Positions 1-10,983 of a stretch of 64,000 bases of DNA are shown here, in pieces (position 1 is the first letter of the stretch; each line of letters starts with the position of its first letter). Source of the stretch: Erythroxylum novogranatense (Eukaryota; Streptophyta; Magnoliopsida; Malpighiales; Erythroxylaceae); the NCBI GenBank assembly GCA_029891385.1, contig CM057230.1, forward strand, positions 18,923,372 through 18,987,371. The letters run 5' to 3'. The notes under the pieces were generated by a model. It did not search any database. It was not told the DNA's origin and worked only from the letters and a program-made list of their open reading frames with translations. The translations under genes were made by a program, and so were the position numbers.

Positions 1-748
1 GAAATTGTTTGTGTTATCCGACTTTAACTGATTTGGGTTTTATGTATGGATAATCGGATTTTCGTTATTATTCGGTTATTTGTGTATGAAACTATTGGGT
101 TTTGTGATTTGATAATTTTAATGCGTTCATTGAATTGTTAATTGCGAACCCATTGCTAGAATTTCAATTTAATCCGTAATTGTTATGTTGAAATTCATTT
201 GTAGCGACTAATGATTCTTAATCATTAGGGATAACATGACTTATGTTAAATGACCCGAGCTTATGTGGTTGTTGCCTTGATTAATCGGTTTTCCTAATTC
301 GTAATGCTACTACCTAATTAAATCTAGAGATCGTATCCTAGGTTATTAGGTGGTTAGGTTTAATCAACGATCTTATCTTGATTAAACAAAACCTAAGGGA
401 AAACTCGGGTTAATTTTTAATCCACGATTAATAATTTCTAGGAGAGGTTAAAGAACAACAAGTTAATAAAATATGTTGAATCGAGGTGTAGGTGAGATTG
501 AACCAAGAACAGGTCCTTACCAAATTCCCCACTTTTATTATTTTGCATGTTTTCTTTATTTTGTTTTATTAGATAGTTTCATTTTATTTTCTTTTCTTTG
601 AAAATCCAAAATCCCCATTAGTGTAAACACCGATTAATTTCATTTCTTAAACTTTACACACACTCTCTGTGGGATCGACCTAGACTTGCCACTGCTACAG
701 TAGTAGTCTAGTTATTTTAATTTTGATTAGCGTTACGACGCGCGGTCA
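1..748 (+). mobile_element. 3' part of an LTR, probably Ty3 Tat/Athila-like
   Basis: No convincing ORF is present. The stretch ends with a short block at about 660-700 containing CTCTGTGGGATCGACC and ACTTGCC, which in my experience sits near the 3' end of Tat/Athila-type LTRs. The segment ends in CA at 748, and in-frame Ty3 reverse transcriptase coding begins immediately after it, so the junction looks like the right edge of an insertion. The left end is outside the window, so solo LTR versus full element cannot be decided. The lineage is an inference; the junction is seen directly. Confidence 0.4.
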
Positions 749-1819
749 GGCAGCTTTTATGGATTTGATGAATCGGGTGTTCAAGCCATTCTTGGACCAA
801 TTTATCATTGTCTTTATTGATGATATTTTGGTGTATTCCAAGAGTGATCGGGAGCATGAGGAGCATTTGAGGATTTCTTTGGAGACTTTGAGGAGTAATG
901 GGTTGTATGCCAAATTCAAGAAATGCGAATTTTGGCTGAGAGAAGTTTCCTTTCTTGGGCATGTGATTTCAGAGCAGGGAGTGCATGTGGATCCGAAGAA
1001 GATAGAGGCTATAGTGAATTGGGAGGTGCCGAAGAATGTAGCAGAGGTGAGGAGTTTTCTGGGTTTGGTAGGCTACTACAGACGGTTTGTGGAGGGATTT
1101 TCGATGATATCCACTCCAATGACTAGGCTGTTGAGGAAAAATCAGAAGTTTGTTTGGAGTGATGAGTGCGGAGGAGTTTCGAGGAGCTTAAGCGATTGAT
1201 TGACGAGTGCTCGATTCTGGTTTTTATACAGGGATGAGGATATCTTGTGTCTGTGATGCTTGAGGAAGGGTCTTGGGTGTGTTTTGATGCGAGGAGATCG
1301 GGTAATTGCATATGCTTGAGGCGATTGAAGCTTTATGAGCTGAATTATCCGACGCATGATTTGGAGTTAGCAGCGGTGATATTTGCCTTGAAGATTTGGA
1401 GGCATTATTTGTATGGAGTTCAGACTCGGATCTTTACTAATCATAAGAGTCTGAAGTATTTGTTGAGTCAGAAGGAATTGAATTTGAGGCAGCGAAGGTG
1501 GTTGGAGCTACTAAAGGATTATGATTTGCTGATTGAGTATCATCCGGGCAAGGCCAATGTTGTGACGGATGCCTTGAGCAGGAAGTCGTCGATTGCTCAT
1601 GTTCGATCAGTTTATCTTCCTTTATTGGAAGAGATGGCCAAGCTTAAGATAAGCTTGACGCAGGAAGAGCCGGATTGTCTTCTGGCTAATTTCAGAGTGA
1701 GGCCGATTCTCAGGGAAAAGGTTAGGGATTTGCAGGCTCAGGATGCAGAGTTGAGTAAAATCAGAGATGAGATTCGGAATGGCAAGATTTCTGATATAGA
1801 GGTGAGGGACGATGGGTGA
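749..1819 (+). pseudogene. Ty3 reverse transcriptase and RNase H fragment
   Basis: The RT part (to about 1199) retains FMDLMNRVF, the catalytic FIDDILVYS box and [11 protein letters not shown], the end of the palm/thumb of gypsy RT. A stop and frame change at about 1199-1246 separates it from the RNase H part (1247-1819), which has [32 protein letters not shown] and [14 protein letters not shown]. The first catalytic Asp of RNase H and the RT fingers are missing or out of frame. In a live element these domains copy the RNA genome into cDNA; here the coding is disrupted at both ends. Confidence 0.85.
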
Positions 1820-1873
1820 TGACGATTGGGAAGCGATTGTGTATTCGGATGTTGAGCGATTAAGGATGAGATT

Positions 1874-2660
1874 ATGGATGAGGCGCACAATGCACCTTAT
1901 GCCATGCATCCCGGTAGCACCAGGATGTATCGGGATTTACGAGAGCATTTTTGGTGGAGAGGCATGAAGAGGGATGTAGCAGAATTTGTGAGTAAGTGTC
2001 TAGTGTGCCAGCAAGTCAAGGCTGAACACCAGGCACCTTCGGGCAAGTTAAGGCCATTGCCTATTCCGGAGTGGAAGTGGCAAAGAGTGACGATGGATTT
2101 TCTGATGGGTTTGCCTAAGACCAGTAGGAGGCATGATGCCATTTGGGTGATTGTGGATAGGTTGACCAAGTCAGCCCACTTTCTGGCGATTAAGCAGACC
2201 GATTCTTTGCATGTATTGGCAAAGAAGTATATTGATGAGATAGTGAGATTGCATGGGATTCCGGATTCCATTGTGTCTGATAGAGATCCGCGGTTCACTT
2301 CGAGGTTTTGGGGCAGTTTGCAGGATGCTTTGGGGACCAAGTTGCATTTCAGTACGGCGTTTCACCCTCAGACGGATGGTCAATTTGAGAGGACTATTCG
2401 GACTCTGGAGGGGATGCTTCGAGCTTGTGTGATGGATTTTCGAGGAGCATGGGATGAGCATTTGCCGTTGGTCGAATTTGCTTACAACAATTCGTACCAT
2501 TCGAGTATTCAGATGGTTCCGTATGAGGCTTTGTATGGCAGGAGATGTAGGACTCCGATTTGTTGGGATGAGGAAGGAGATAGGCAATTGATGGGTCCAG
2601 AGTTGATTCAGACGACGGTTGAAAAAGTTAATTTGGTTAGCGGCGACTTAAAGGCGGCGA
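1874..2660 (+). pseudogene. Ty3 integrase fragment (HHCC zinc finger and DDE core)
   Basis: One open frame carries the HHCC finger (H...H before the first Cys pair, ending CLVCQQVK). The catalytic core follows: first Asp in VTMDFLMGLP, second in IVSDRDPRFTSRFW, and Glu in the HPQTDGQFERTIRTLE stretch, where the usual SER is FER. The segment YEALYGRRCRTP is typical of chromovirus integrases. The protein would catalyse cDNA insertion. The frame is lost at about 2660, before the chromodomain. It is part of the surrounding truncated chromovirus. Confidence 0.85.
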
Positions 2661-3130
2661 GATAGGATGAAGAGCTATGTTGATGCTCATAGAAAGGAGA
2701 TGGAGTATGAGGTCGGTGAGAAGGTATTCCTTAAGGCGTCTCCTTGGAAAGGAGTCTTTGAGGTTGATAGAAGAAGGGTAAGTTGAGTCCGAGGTATGTG
2801 GGTCCTTATGAGATCCTTGAGAGGATTGGACCACTCAGCGTCTGAGTTGGCGTTACCTCGGAGTTGTCTCGATTCATGATGTGTTCCATGTGTCTATGTT
2901 GAGGAGGTATAGATCGGACCGTCGCATGTCATTCGAGTTAGTGAGGTTCGGTGAGGATGACTTGAGCTATGAGGAGCTTCGGTGCAGATTTTGGATTCTA
3001 AGGAAAGGTTCTCGGGAATAAGGCGGTTCGATTAGTCGAAGTTACGTGGAGGAATCATTGATCGAGGAGGCTACTTGGGAGCCATTGGAGGCTATCTTGG
3101 AGAAATATCTGCATCTTTTCGATGATTGAG
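2661..3130 (+). pseudogene. Integrase C-terminus and chromodomain remnant, frameshifted
   Basis: Pieces in different frames resemble the end of chromovirus pol: MKSYVDAHRKEMEYEVGEKV right after 2665, a DLSYEE segment near 2960, and a chromodomain-like stretch at about 3030-3129 (VEVTWRNH, then EATWEP and LEKYLHLFDD in another frame). Chromodomains of this class are thought to target integration to particular chromatin. At least three frame changes separate these pieces, so no intact product is possible. Confidence 0.7.
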
Positions 3131-3155
3131 TAAATTTGAGGACGAAATTTCTTTT

Positions 3156-3169
3156 AAGAGGGGGAGAAA
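3156..3169 (+). other. Polypurine tract of the Tekay-like element
   Basis: AAGAGGGGGAGAAA lies immediately before the TGTTAGGCCCC start of the LTR. This is the expected plus-strand primer position for reverse transcription. Confidence 0.85.
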
Positions 3170-5398
3170 TGTTAGGCCCCAAATTGTTTCTATGATGTTA
3201 TTAAGCATGATTTGTGGTAATTATGTGATTATGCTTTAATTCGAGTTAATTGGAGATATTAATATGGAATTAAGGTTTAATTATGGTTTAATAAGGAATT
3301 AAAGGATAAATATGTGTAAGGGTATTTTGGAGAGTTTACTTAAATGAGATTGGGCTTAGACTTGTAAGAGGGTAAGTTGGTCTTTGACCATCCCTAGGTT
3401 TTGATAAGACCTAGATATAAAAGGAAAGAATAGAAGAAGAAGAGAAAGAAAGAAAAGAAGAGGTTGTGGCCGTCGAGAGGAAGAAGAGAATTGCTATTTC
3501 GATCGATTTCGACGGATTTAGGGCTTCAATCGGTAAGTTTACGACCTTCCTATCATGTTTTCGTTTGGATTAAACGTTGAGATAGTTGGGATTGAGAGGA
3601 ATCGATGATTTAGGGTTTTTAGATGAAAATTGGGGAAAATCCTTAGATTGATGATTTTAGGATGAATCTGAAGCTTAGAATGAGTTAGAATGGTAGTATA
3701 AGTCTTGATCTATGCCTTAAATATGTTGCATTTGAGTTTGGATCAGATTGGAAGTTGGGTTATGCAGAAATCTGGAGTTGAGTCGGTTCTTGACTCGAGC
3801 GTCTTAACGTCTTGATATGAATGGCCTTGTGACGTGTGAGGTTAGAAGCCACGTCGCGACGTGTAAATAATTTAACGTTTATTAAATCGCGGCGTGTGCT
3901 CTGTTGTGGACGTCGCGACGTGCGACTTTGGTTCGCCCATGAGGAGGCGTCGTGGTAACTGCGTGCGCGCATACGACGAAGTGCGATCCGTTAAATGTGA
4001 CGAGCGACTGACGTCATGACGAGCCCCTGTTTTTCCGAAAGTGAGATTTTAGTATTTTTGAGCATATCTTTTGATAGGGATGCCCTATTGAGATGATTTT
4101 GGAGTTGTTATGATCTAGGGAATAAGGACTATAAGAAGTATAAAAAGGGGAAGTTTGGAATTAGCCTTGAAGGGTTCGAAATTTTAGGAGAGGATCGATT
4201 ATAGATTTTTAATGCTTTATTTTGGGATTCTAAGCTTTGAGTATTTGCTATGGATATTGATTTGGATGTCAACTTGGTTATTTTAGGAAACCAAGCCGAC
4301 CCGATTTCGTCGCAAGAAGGAGGACATCAGTAAATTGGATACTCGAGCGATTAGAGGTGGGTAATATACTTATAGTTATTGTGTGATTAGGCAATTTCTT
4401 GCCTATGTATGAATATATGTTATATGTTATGCATGATTAAATGTGATGAATTGAATGACTTTGATTATCACATATTTGGAAAGAAGCATGAAAATTGATA
4501 ACATTACATAGATTTTGAGCATGTTATGCCTAGACTTCGGTCATGGCATTTTGACTAAATGCAAGATATGAAAGAATATCATATGATGAAATGATTATGA
4601 GCATGAGTATGTGCTTTTGTTTGGGCGAGAGTGGAACCATTTTGTTCGTCACGTGCACGTCGACAAGAGCCTTTTCCCGGCTGCCCGCTTGTGGCCTATG
4701 AGCTCCGAATGGACTCATTTCGTTCAGGATGTAAACTTCGGTTTCTTCCTTTTGTTTCCATGGAACCCTCGAGCCATTGTGATGTGTATTGCATATGTGA
4801 ATTGTTCATTGTGGAGGCTTTGTGACATATTTATGACTTGCATTAATTATAATGAATGCGTACATTAGTAATTGGCGTGTGAATGCCTGATGTGTGTATA
4901 TAGATATAATATATATACGTTCATATGCTGGGATTTGTGCTAATTGCCAATGGCTATAAATATATTAGCCACTGAGCTGTGTAGCTCAACCCATTCCTTT
5001 CTCTCCTCAGGTGCAGATCAGGACGATCGTTGATTTTGCGCGGCATCGGAAACTTCAGACAAATTAGGAGCTTTGTATTAAGTTCGTATTTTTGTTGGCC
5101 CTTCGAGCATACGTTCATGGAGCATATTTCATGTATTTTGGATTTTTAAATTTCATTTTGTGTTTTGCTACAATTGAGAATATTTGTGGAATTTCCTTTA
5201 AATTGCAATGATATGAAATCCCTATGGTTATAGGGTCTTTAATGCATGGTTGTGTGTGTTGTGGAAATGTAAGTATGTATGTATCGAATAATCGATTGTG
5301 CCTCAATGTTGGGATCGGGTCCGCGGTTTAGGCGCTCGACACGGGCGCGACCCGAGGGGCCGCCTCGGGATTCGGGCATCCGGGGCCCGGGCCCAACA
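3170..5398 (+). repeat. 3' LTR of the Tekay-like element (2229 bp)
   Basis: The LTR starts TGTTAGGCCCC just after the polypurine tract and ends GGGCCCGGGCCCAACA at 5398, forming a short inverted repeat at its termini. The sequence directly after 5398 continues copia RT coding (read on the minus strand), which fixes the boundary. The interval 3800-4010 holds several CG-rich near-palindromes of the type CGTCGCGACG. No partner LTR is in the window, and no ORF in it looks real. Confidence 0.8.
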
Positions 5399-6031
5399 AA
5401 TATAGTCTATTCCTTCCTTCTGCTGGAATCCTTTGACTACTAACTGAGCTTTGTATCTCTTGGAACCATCAAACTCCTCTTTGACCCGATATACCCATTT
5501 ATTGTGAAGAGCCTTCTTTCCATTTGGTAACTTTGTTAGTTCCCAAGTCTGATTGGAGATTAAAGATCTCATCTCATCTTTCATTGCAAGCTCTCACTTG
5601 CTAGCATCTTCTGTTTGGCATGCCTCTTTGTAAGACTCAGGCTCGCCTCCATTAGTTAACAATAGATAGTCTGAGAATCTCCTGTTTGGCACATGAGGTC
5701 GAGAAGACCTTCTTAACTCAGGAACAGGAGAGGTGGGCTGTGGTGATTCAGGCTGAACTTCTTCTTCAACAGTTTCCTCTTATTGAGGATTTACTTCCAT
5801 TTGTCTCACTGGAAAATTTGGGATATTGTTGATATCAACAAATACAGGGTCTCTCTGAGGGGCTTTCTCCGATGCATGTCGGTCTTTATACATCAGCTTT
5901 TCATTAAAGACCACATCTCTACTCCGAATGATCTTTTTGTTTTCGTCATCCCAAATACGATACCCAAACTCATCCTCGTCGTAGCCAATAAATGTGCATA
6001 TCTTAGATTTTGGATCAAGTTTATTTCTGCC
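5399..6031 (-). pseudogene. Start of copia reverse transcriptase, interrupted by insertion
   Basis: The segment starting at 5584 reads MKDEMRSLISNQTWEL, KKALHNKWVYRVK and KGFQQKEGIDY, the conserved N-terminal block of copia RT. It stops at exactly 5399, where the chromovirus LTR begins. The interval 5585-6031 is the linker between integrase and RT and is frame-broken. The catalytic YVDD region is not in the window. Confidence 0.85.
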
Positions 6032-7165
6032 TTAATCACTGATATGCACATATGTTGTACAGCCAAATACCTTGAGGTGTGAAAGATTCACATCCTTTCC
6101 ACTCCAAACCTCCTCTGGTATCTTGTACTCTAATGACACTGATGGACCTCGGTTGATGAGATAAGTTGTTGTGTTGACTGCTTCTGCCCAGAACTGCTTT
6201 GGTAAACCTGATTGCATCCGCATACTTCTAGCTCTTTCAGTTAAGGTTCGATTCATACGCTTTGCTACACCATTATGTTGTGGCGTTCCTGGTACAGTTC
6301 TCTCCATTCTGATTCCATGCTTATAGTAGAACTTTTTGAATTTGGTGTCCTCATATTCTCCACCATTGTCAGTTCTGAGCTTCTTTATCTTGAGACCCGT
6401 CTCATTTTCAACCATAGCCTTCCATGTTTTGAAAGCATCAAATACTTCTGACTTATGTCTTAGAAAGTACACCCATACCTTACGAGAGTGATCATTAATG
6501 AATGTCACGAAGTAGTGCTTTCCACCAATAGATGGAGTAGTTGTTGGTCCCCAAACATCAGAATGCACAAGCTCAAGTTTCTCCTTCTTTGGCGTTCTAC
6601 CACCTGTTTGAAAGCTGACTCTCTTCTGCTTTCCAAGAATGCAATCTTCATACGTATCAAGTTCTACTGACTGTAGACCTGATAGTTTTCCGTAGGAATG
6701 CATTAACTTCATTCCCTTTTCACTCATGTGGCCAAGTCTCTGGTGCCACAAGTTGGAATCTCCACTTCCCTGTGCAACTACAATTGAACAACATGTTCCA
6801 GCTGTTAGGTAGAGAGTACCATTCTTCTTTCCTTGTGCTACAATTATTGCTCCCTTTGATACCCTCCATTCATCACTACAGAAAGTTGTGATGTAACCTT
6901 CATTTTCTAATTGTCCCACTGAGATTAAGTTCTTTATCAGATCAGGGATATGTCTGACATCCTTCAACTCCCAGATGGCTCCATTCAGCTTGAGCTTAAC
7001 TACACCTTTACCGATAATCTTGCAGGGTTGATCATTACCAAGATACACACTGTCGAGATTTCCAGGAACATATTTCTTGAGAAGATATTTCTCCGAAGTT
7101 GCATAAAACGATGCTCCGGAATCCAATATCCATGCCTCTTTCTTGTTTTCTAAGGCACATATCAA
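6032..7165 (-). pseudogene. Copia protease-end and integrase ORF
   Basis: A 377-aa open frame begins with the protease active-site context WILDSGASFYAT, near residues 12-23. It continues through the integrase HHCC finger (LWHQRLGHMSEKG and a later Cys pair) to the catalytic core: Asp in VHSDVWGP, Asp in KLRTDNGGEYE, and Glu in RTLTERARSM. The frame runs to VFGCTTYVHISD and is then lost. It is the best preserved part of this copia. Integrase in a live copy inserts the cDNA. It is listed as a pseudogene because gag, RT and the 3' LTR are broken or absent. Confidence 0.85.
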
Positions 7166-7219
7166 GGCGTCATCCTCAACTGAGGTGGAAGCTATATTTG
7201 CCTCCTGATTGTTTGACTC

Positions 7220-7999
7220 CTACTTCTTTGAACCGTTCTTGCATTGATTTCTGTAGTGCCCAAATTTTCCACAATTCCAACACTCAATATTTTTCGAGTT
7301 TTGGGAAGTAGCGGGATTTCGTGACTTGGACCTCCTGTCCTTTGATCTATCACAGTATCTCGATTTTCCACGTCCTCTGCTTCTTTCTTTTGATTCTGCT
7401 GCAAGGGCGGAGGAGGATGAGGTTTCACCTACTTCTTTTCTTCGGGTTTCCTCGTTAATAATTAGACCACTAACATCCTTGAACTTCAATTTGTTGGTTC
7501 TCATTGAGTTACTCACTGATGTGACTGTGGCACTCCAACTTTCTGGGAGGGATGATAAAAGTATTAAGGCTTGTATTTCATCATCAAGATCAATATTCAC
7601 TGTACTCAACTGGTTTAAGACTTTGTTGAGTTCATTGATATGATTATCTACAGAGGTGCCTTCCGCCATCTTCAAATTGAACAAACGCCGCATAAAATGT
7701 ACTTTGTTTACTGCTGAAGGTTTTTCATAATACTCCGTTAGTTCCTCCATAAGGGCTTTTGTGGTTTTTTCCTTTAACACATTAAAGGCTATATCTCGGG
7801 ATAAGGTCATTCGGATTGCTCCAAGGGTCTGCCTGTCAAGAATAACTCATTCTTATTCTGACATGTTTTCTGGCTTCTTTCCAAAGAGCGGTAGAAACTA
7901 GTTCTTCTGATACAAATAATCCTCTATATGCATCTTCCAGTATTCGAAATCCATGCCATCGAACTTATCGATTTTGTTGAGCATATCATCTGGCGCCAT
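7220..7999 (-). pseudogene. Copia gag with CCHC zinc knuckle
   Basis: The start is best placed at the ATG at 7999 (MAPDDMLNKIDKFDG, then FEYWKMHIEDYLY), a typical copia gag N-terminus. A frame break in about 7811-7900 is followed by a 196-aa open frame ending in the RNA-binding knuckle CWNCGKFGHYRNQC (C-x2-C-x4-H-x4-C, about 7239-7283). Gag would form the virus-like particle. A stop and short gap separate it from the protease frame. Confidence 0.8.
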
Positions 8000-8216
8000 T
8001 ACTCCCACTGACTTCTAGTTTCTTCTGAGGTAGACAACTAGTGAAGTGAACCGATTCGGTAATACCCAGAAAAGACCGTCAAACAGACTCCTTAGACAGT
8101 ATTACCATTCCACGTAAAATCCCAGGAAAGGGCAGAGGGGTCACAAATGGTCCTACTTAAAACTCGGCCTCCTAGACAGAAGTTACGTGCACGGTGTATT
8201 TATCACAACCTGAGGC

Positions 8217-8350
8217 AAGTTTTCTGATGTAGAGGATCCACTCCTATGGCAACTGCAGAACATACTAACTCCAAGCTTCAACACCTCCAAGGAAAGTTTT
8301 CTGATGTAGAAGATCCACTACTGTGGCGACTACAGAGCATACTCACTCTT
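8217..8350 (-). repeat. Two-unit tandem repeat in the copia leader
   Basis: Two imperfect copies with 77-bp spacing begin at 8217 and 8294. Both start AAGTTTTCTGATGTAGA and continue with a near-identical GATCCACT segment and a GCAACTGCAGA or GCGACTACAGA segment. They lie between the PBS and gag. Confidence 0.7.
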
Positions 8351-8355
8351 CCCAG

Positions 8356-8367
8356 GCTCTGATACCA
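8356..8367 (-). other. Primer binding site (initiator tRNA-Met type)
   Basis: On the minus strand this reads TGGTATCAGAGC, the standard copia PBS complementary to the 3' end of initiator Met tRNA, two bases inside the LTR edge. Confidence 0.9.
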
Positions 8368-8369
8368 AT

Positions 8370-8730
8370 TGTTAGAAAATTAAACTATTTTTACACAACG
8401 AAAAAACGTCAGTAAAATAACCCAAAATTTGATAACGGAATTCGACCAAATTACGCTTACGTCTCCGGGACTACTGCACACCCTTTTTATTAGGGAGAGA
8501 AACAACACTTACAAGTATTTACACTCAACACTCAACTCACTTGTGTTTTCACACACTCTCAACCCTTACCCCAATATACCCCAAAAATTACTCACAAAAT
8601 TTACTACTCTTACTAAGAGTTAATATTTTGTTTTGATTTTTGGATGGATTAAATGGAGGGGGGAGGGGGTTTATTTATAATTTATGAACCACCCCCTCCC
8701 TCTCTTCCTTTTAATATGGGATAACTAACA
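8370..8730 (-). repeat. 5' LTR of the Tork-like copia (361 bp)
   Basis: On the plus strand it starts TGTTAGAAAATT beside the PBS and ends ATAACTAACA at 8730, so the ends are short inverted repeats. RTE coding sequence starts right after. The G-run and C-run at 8658-8700 form an internal near-palindrome. The partner LTR is outside the window, so age cannot be judged. Confidence 0.75.
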
Positions 8731-9310
8731 AAATATTTATGGGCTCATGGGAGTTTCGGGTACGAAGACAGAAATAATATTAAGACTATTTTGTTGGACT
8801 TCGAGGTAGGGTTTGAGTTAGTGATAGTCAACTCATTTTTTAAGAAAAACGAGGAGCATTTAGTAACTTTTAAAAGTAAAACTTCAAAGACACAAATTAA
8901 CTACTTTCTTGTAAGACAAAGAGATGAATCTAGTTGCAAGGATTGTAATGTGATTCTTAATGCTTACCTATTAGCTCAATGTAGATTTGGTTATGGACCT
9001 TATAATTAAGGATTGAAGAAAGAAGAAAAATCTATGGAAATGTACCAGAGTCAAATGTTGGAACCTAAAAGGAGATACAGTGGAACAACTTAGGAATGGA
9101 GTAATATATGGACAAGAATGAAAATTGGAAGAGATCCTAATTAAATATGGGGGAGAGTAGTGACCAGTTTAAGGAATGCAATTAAAGAGACCATGAATGT
9201 TTCTAAAGGGCTTAGGGTTAATAAGATAAAGTCTTGGTGAAGAAACAAGGATGTATAAGATAAGATTAAGATTAAGATTAAGAAGATTATTTATAAAGTT
9301 CTAGCAGATA
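8731..9310 (+). pseudogene. RTE-type LINE endonuclease fragment
   Basis: From about 8749 the plus strand reads GSFGYEDRNN, then FELVIVNSFFKKNEEHLVTF and QINYFLVRQRDESSCKDCNV. This matches the C-terminal half of the AP-like endonuclease of plant RTE LINEs, often annotated as craniofacial development protein 2-like. After a frame loss at about 9009, weak traces of the following linker remain, such as SW and RNKDV near 9230-9260. The left side is cut by the copia LTR. Upstream endonuclease and downstream RT are absent. A GATTAA triplet repeat lies near 9260. Confidence 0.65.
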
Positions 9311-10792
9311 GCACCATAGTTGATCTTTGATAACAACAGAGTATTGTCTTTATAAGTTTATCCACAAATTTCTAAAATAATAATGGTGATCAAAGTGAGC
9401 ATATTCATGTTCAAACAATTCGTTGCATTATATAGATAAGAGAAGTTTAACGTTAAATTAGGTGATATTTTAAATTAAAACAATTTTAGCATTTTAATGT
9501 TTTACTTTTTGCCTGTCACTCATGAACACTTATGGCTGATTAGTATTAACCTTATCAAGAATCGAAAAACATTTAAGTACAAGTGAAATACACAGTGATG
9601 CATTTAAAATTTTTAATAACATCTTACCAGGATAAAAATAGAATAGAATAATATTTAATATAATTCATATTTAGTAATTTATTAAATAATTAGTGCAAAA
9701 TATAATTGATAATAAAATAATAAAATTTTATTAATGCAAAATATATAAAAATTATATTCTTTAATTGTGGTTCTGCCGGATTCTGGCAGGATGGAACGTT
9801 GTCGTTGTGCTCCATGTGATTGGTATCTTACATGGTGAATTGGTATGAAGATACACTGCAAAACAAAGAAGGCTTGAGCGGGGGTTGTGTCCCGATTAGC
9901 CTCTCCGACGCTCAAATCAGTTTTCTGGTGAAGGTGAGGTTGATAAACACAGAGAAAGCTAGGTTTATGATTGTGCGTACCTCTGTTATGAGAATAATAC
10001 CTTTTATATGGTTTTTCAGCTAGGTTTAGGTCTTTACGTATCTGCATGAGAGATATTCTTCTACTGTTGGGCCATGGATGTGTGGGTCAGGCCCGAATTA
10101 ATTGGTGGATGTGAGACCGACCGATCGGCCTGTGGGATTGAGCTCGGGTCCAATATAGCCGACCCAACCAAATTGTTTAATATTAGTTTACTTTTTTTAA
10201 AAATCAATAATTAATTTTTTACATTGACCTCCTTTTTGACTTGTTCATGTAACCTATCACTAAAGTATTGTAAATAGTGCTAAGTGGAGCAAAAAGAGTT
10301 TTCTATGAGATGGAAAATAAAAACTTTCTTCCCCTCGTAAGGTTTGTGAACAACAACTCAAAATATTTTCAACTCTCTTTGTTCTAAATTCTAACAATAT
10401 TCTAAGTCAAATGATGCATGTAACCAATTGGATCCCTTCTAATGACTATCAACACTTGTTTACCACATCTTATTTTTAAATGACATCCTTTAATACATAT
10501 AATAGGTCTCAAAGCATTGACAAAGGCATTTCACGTATTCCAGACAAATGTACACATGAGTCAAATATACTTTCAAAAGATTTAATATAAATCGAGTCCC
10601 CTTTATTGCTTTCTATTACATCCACGAAGTATCCTCTCATTTTTTTATACTATGCTTCTTCATCTATAAATGGAAGAATCCAAGAAGTAAGACATGTCTA
10701 TTAACTCTATACGTTTTATTATCTAAACCTATCGTTAGCAATTTCATAGAATAACTATTTTTAATCCTAAAATATGTTAATTATTGTCCCTA
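9311..10792. other. Intergenic repeat-like DNA, no gene seen
   Basis: The flanks (9311-9760 and 10180-10792) are AT-rich without recognisable coding. The middle block (about 9760-10180) is clearly more GC-rich. It includes a GATTAGCCTCTCCGACGCTC stretch and ends near GGTCCAATATAGCCGACCC. It looks like part of a dispersed repeat, but I cannot assign a class. A 121-aa minus-strand frame across it has no recognisable domain. Confidence 0.4.
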
Positions 10793-10797
10793 AAGTG

Positions 10798-10983
10798 TGA
10801 AAGATTATAATGAATTGAATATCAAAAGTGTACTATTGTTGTGTACAAGTATAACTCTTAAATACAAGTGAAGTCTAACTAAGTCTACACTATCCGAACG
10901 AACTAATCTTATCTATAACGAACTAATCTTATCTATACAGTTGTTACAAATATCAAAGATCAATTTAGATTTATCATCTATTA
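10798..10983 (-). repeat. 3' LTR of the Ale-like copia (186 bp)
   Basis: On the plus strand it runs from TGAAAGATTATAATG to TCATCTATTA. It contains the direct repeat AACGAACTAATCTTATCTAT twice in tandem. Its sense strand begins TAATAG rather than the usual TG. Confidence 0.9.

Larger units (their letters stand above)
749..5398 (+). mobile_element. Ty3/gypsy chromovirus, Tekay/Del-like, 5'-truncated by another insertion
   Basis: The order on the plus strand is RT, RNase H, integrase, a chromodomain-like tail, a polypurine tract and a 3' LTR, which is the Ty3 order. The stretch GAGGACGAAATTTCTTTTAAGAGGGGGAG before the LTR is characteristic of the Tekay/Del chromoviruses. Gag, protease and the front of RT are missing because an unrelated LTR end lies to the left. 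The right end (5398) cuts into copia RT coding, so this element landed in a copia. The right flank starts AAATA, but the matching left duplication is outside the window. The reading frame is broken in several places, so the copy is dead. Confidence 0.85.
5399..8730 (-). mobile_element. Ty1/copia, Tork (Tnt1-94)-like, 3' part cut off by the chromovirus
   Basis: Read right to left the order is 5' LTR (8730-8370), PBS, leader, gag with CCHC knuckle, protease, integrase and the start of RT. This is the copia order with integrase before RT. The remaining RT, RNase H and 3' LTR must lie left of the window, separated by the nested chromovirus. The gag and integrase sequences resemble the Tnt1-94/Tork group. 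Frame breaks exist in gag, between gag and pol, and between integrase and RT. Confidence 0.85.

Noticed and set aside
4611..4868. 85-aa frame in the Tekay-like LTR
   Set aside because: Inside LTR sequence, overlapping frames in several registers, no family resemblance.
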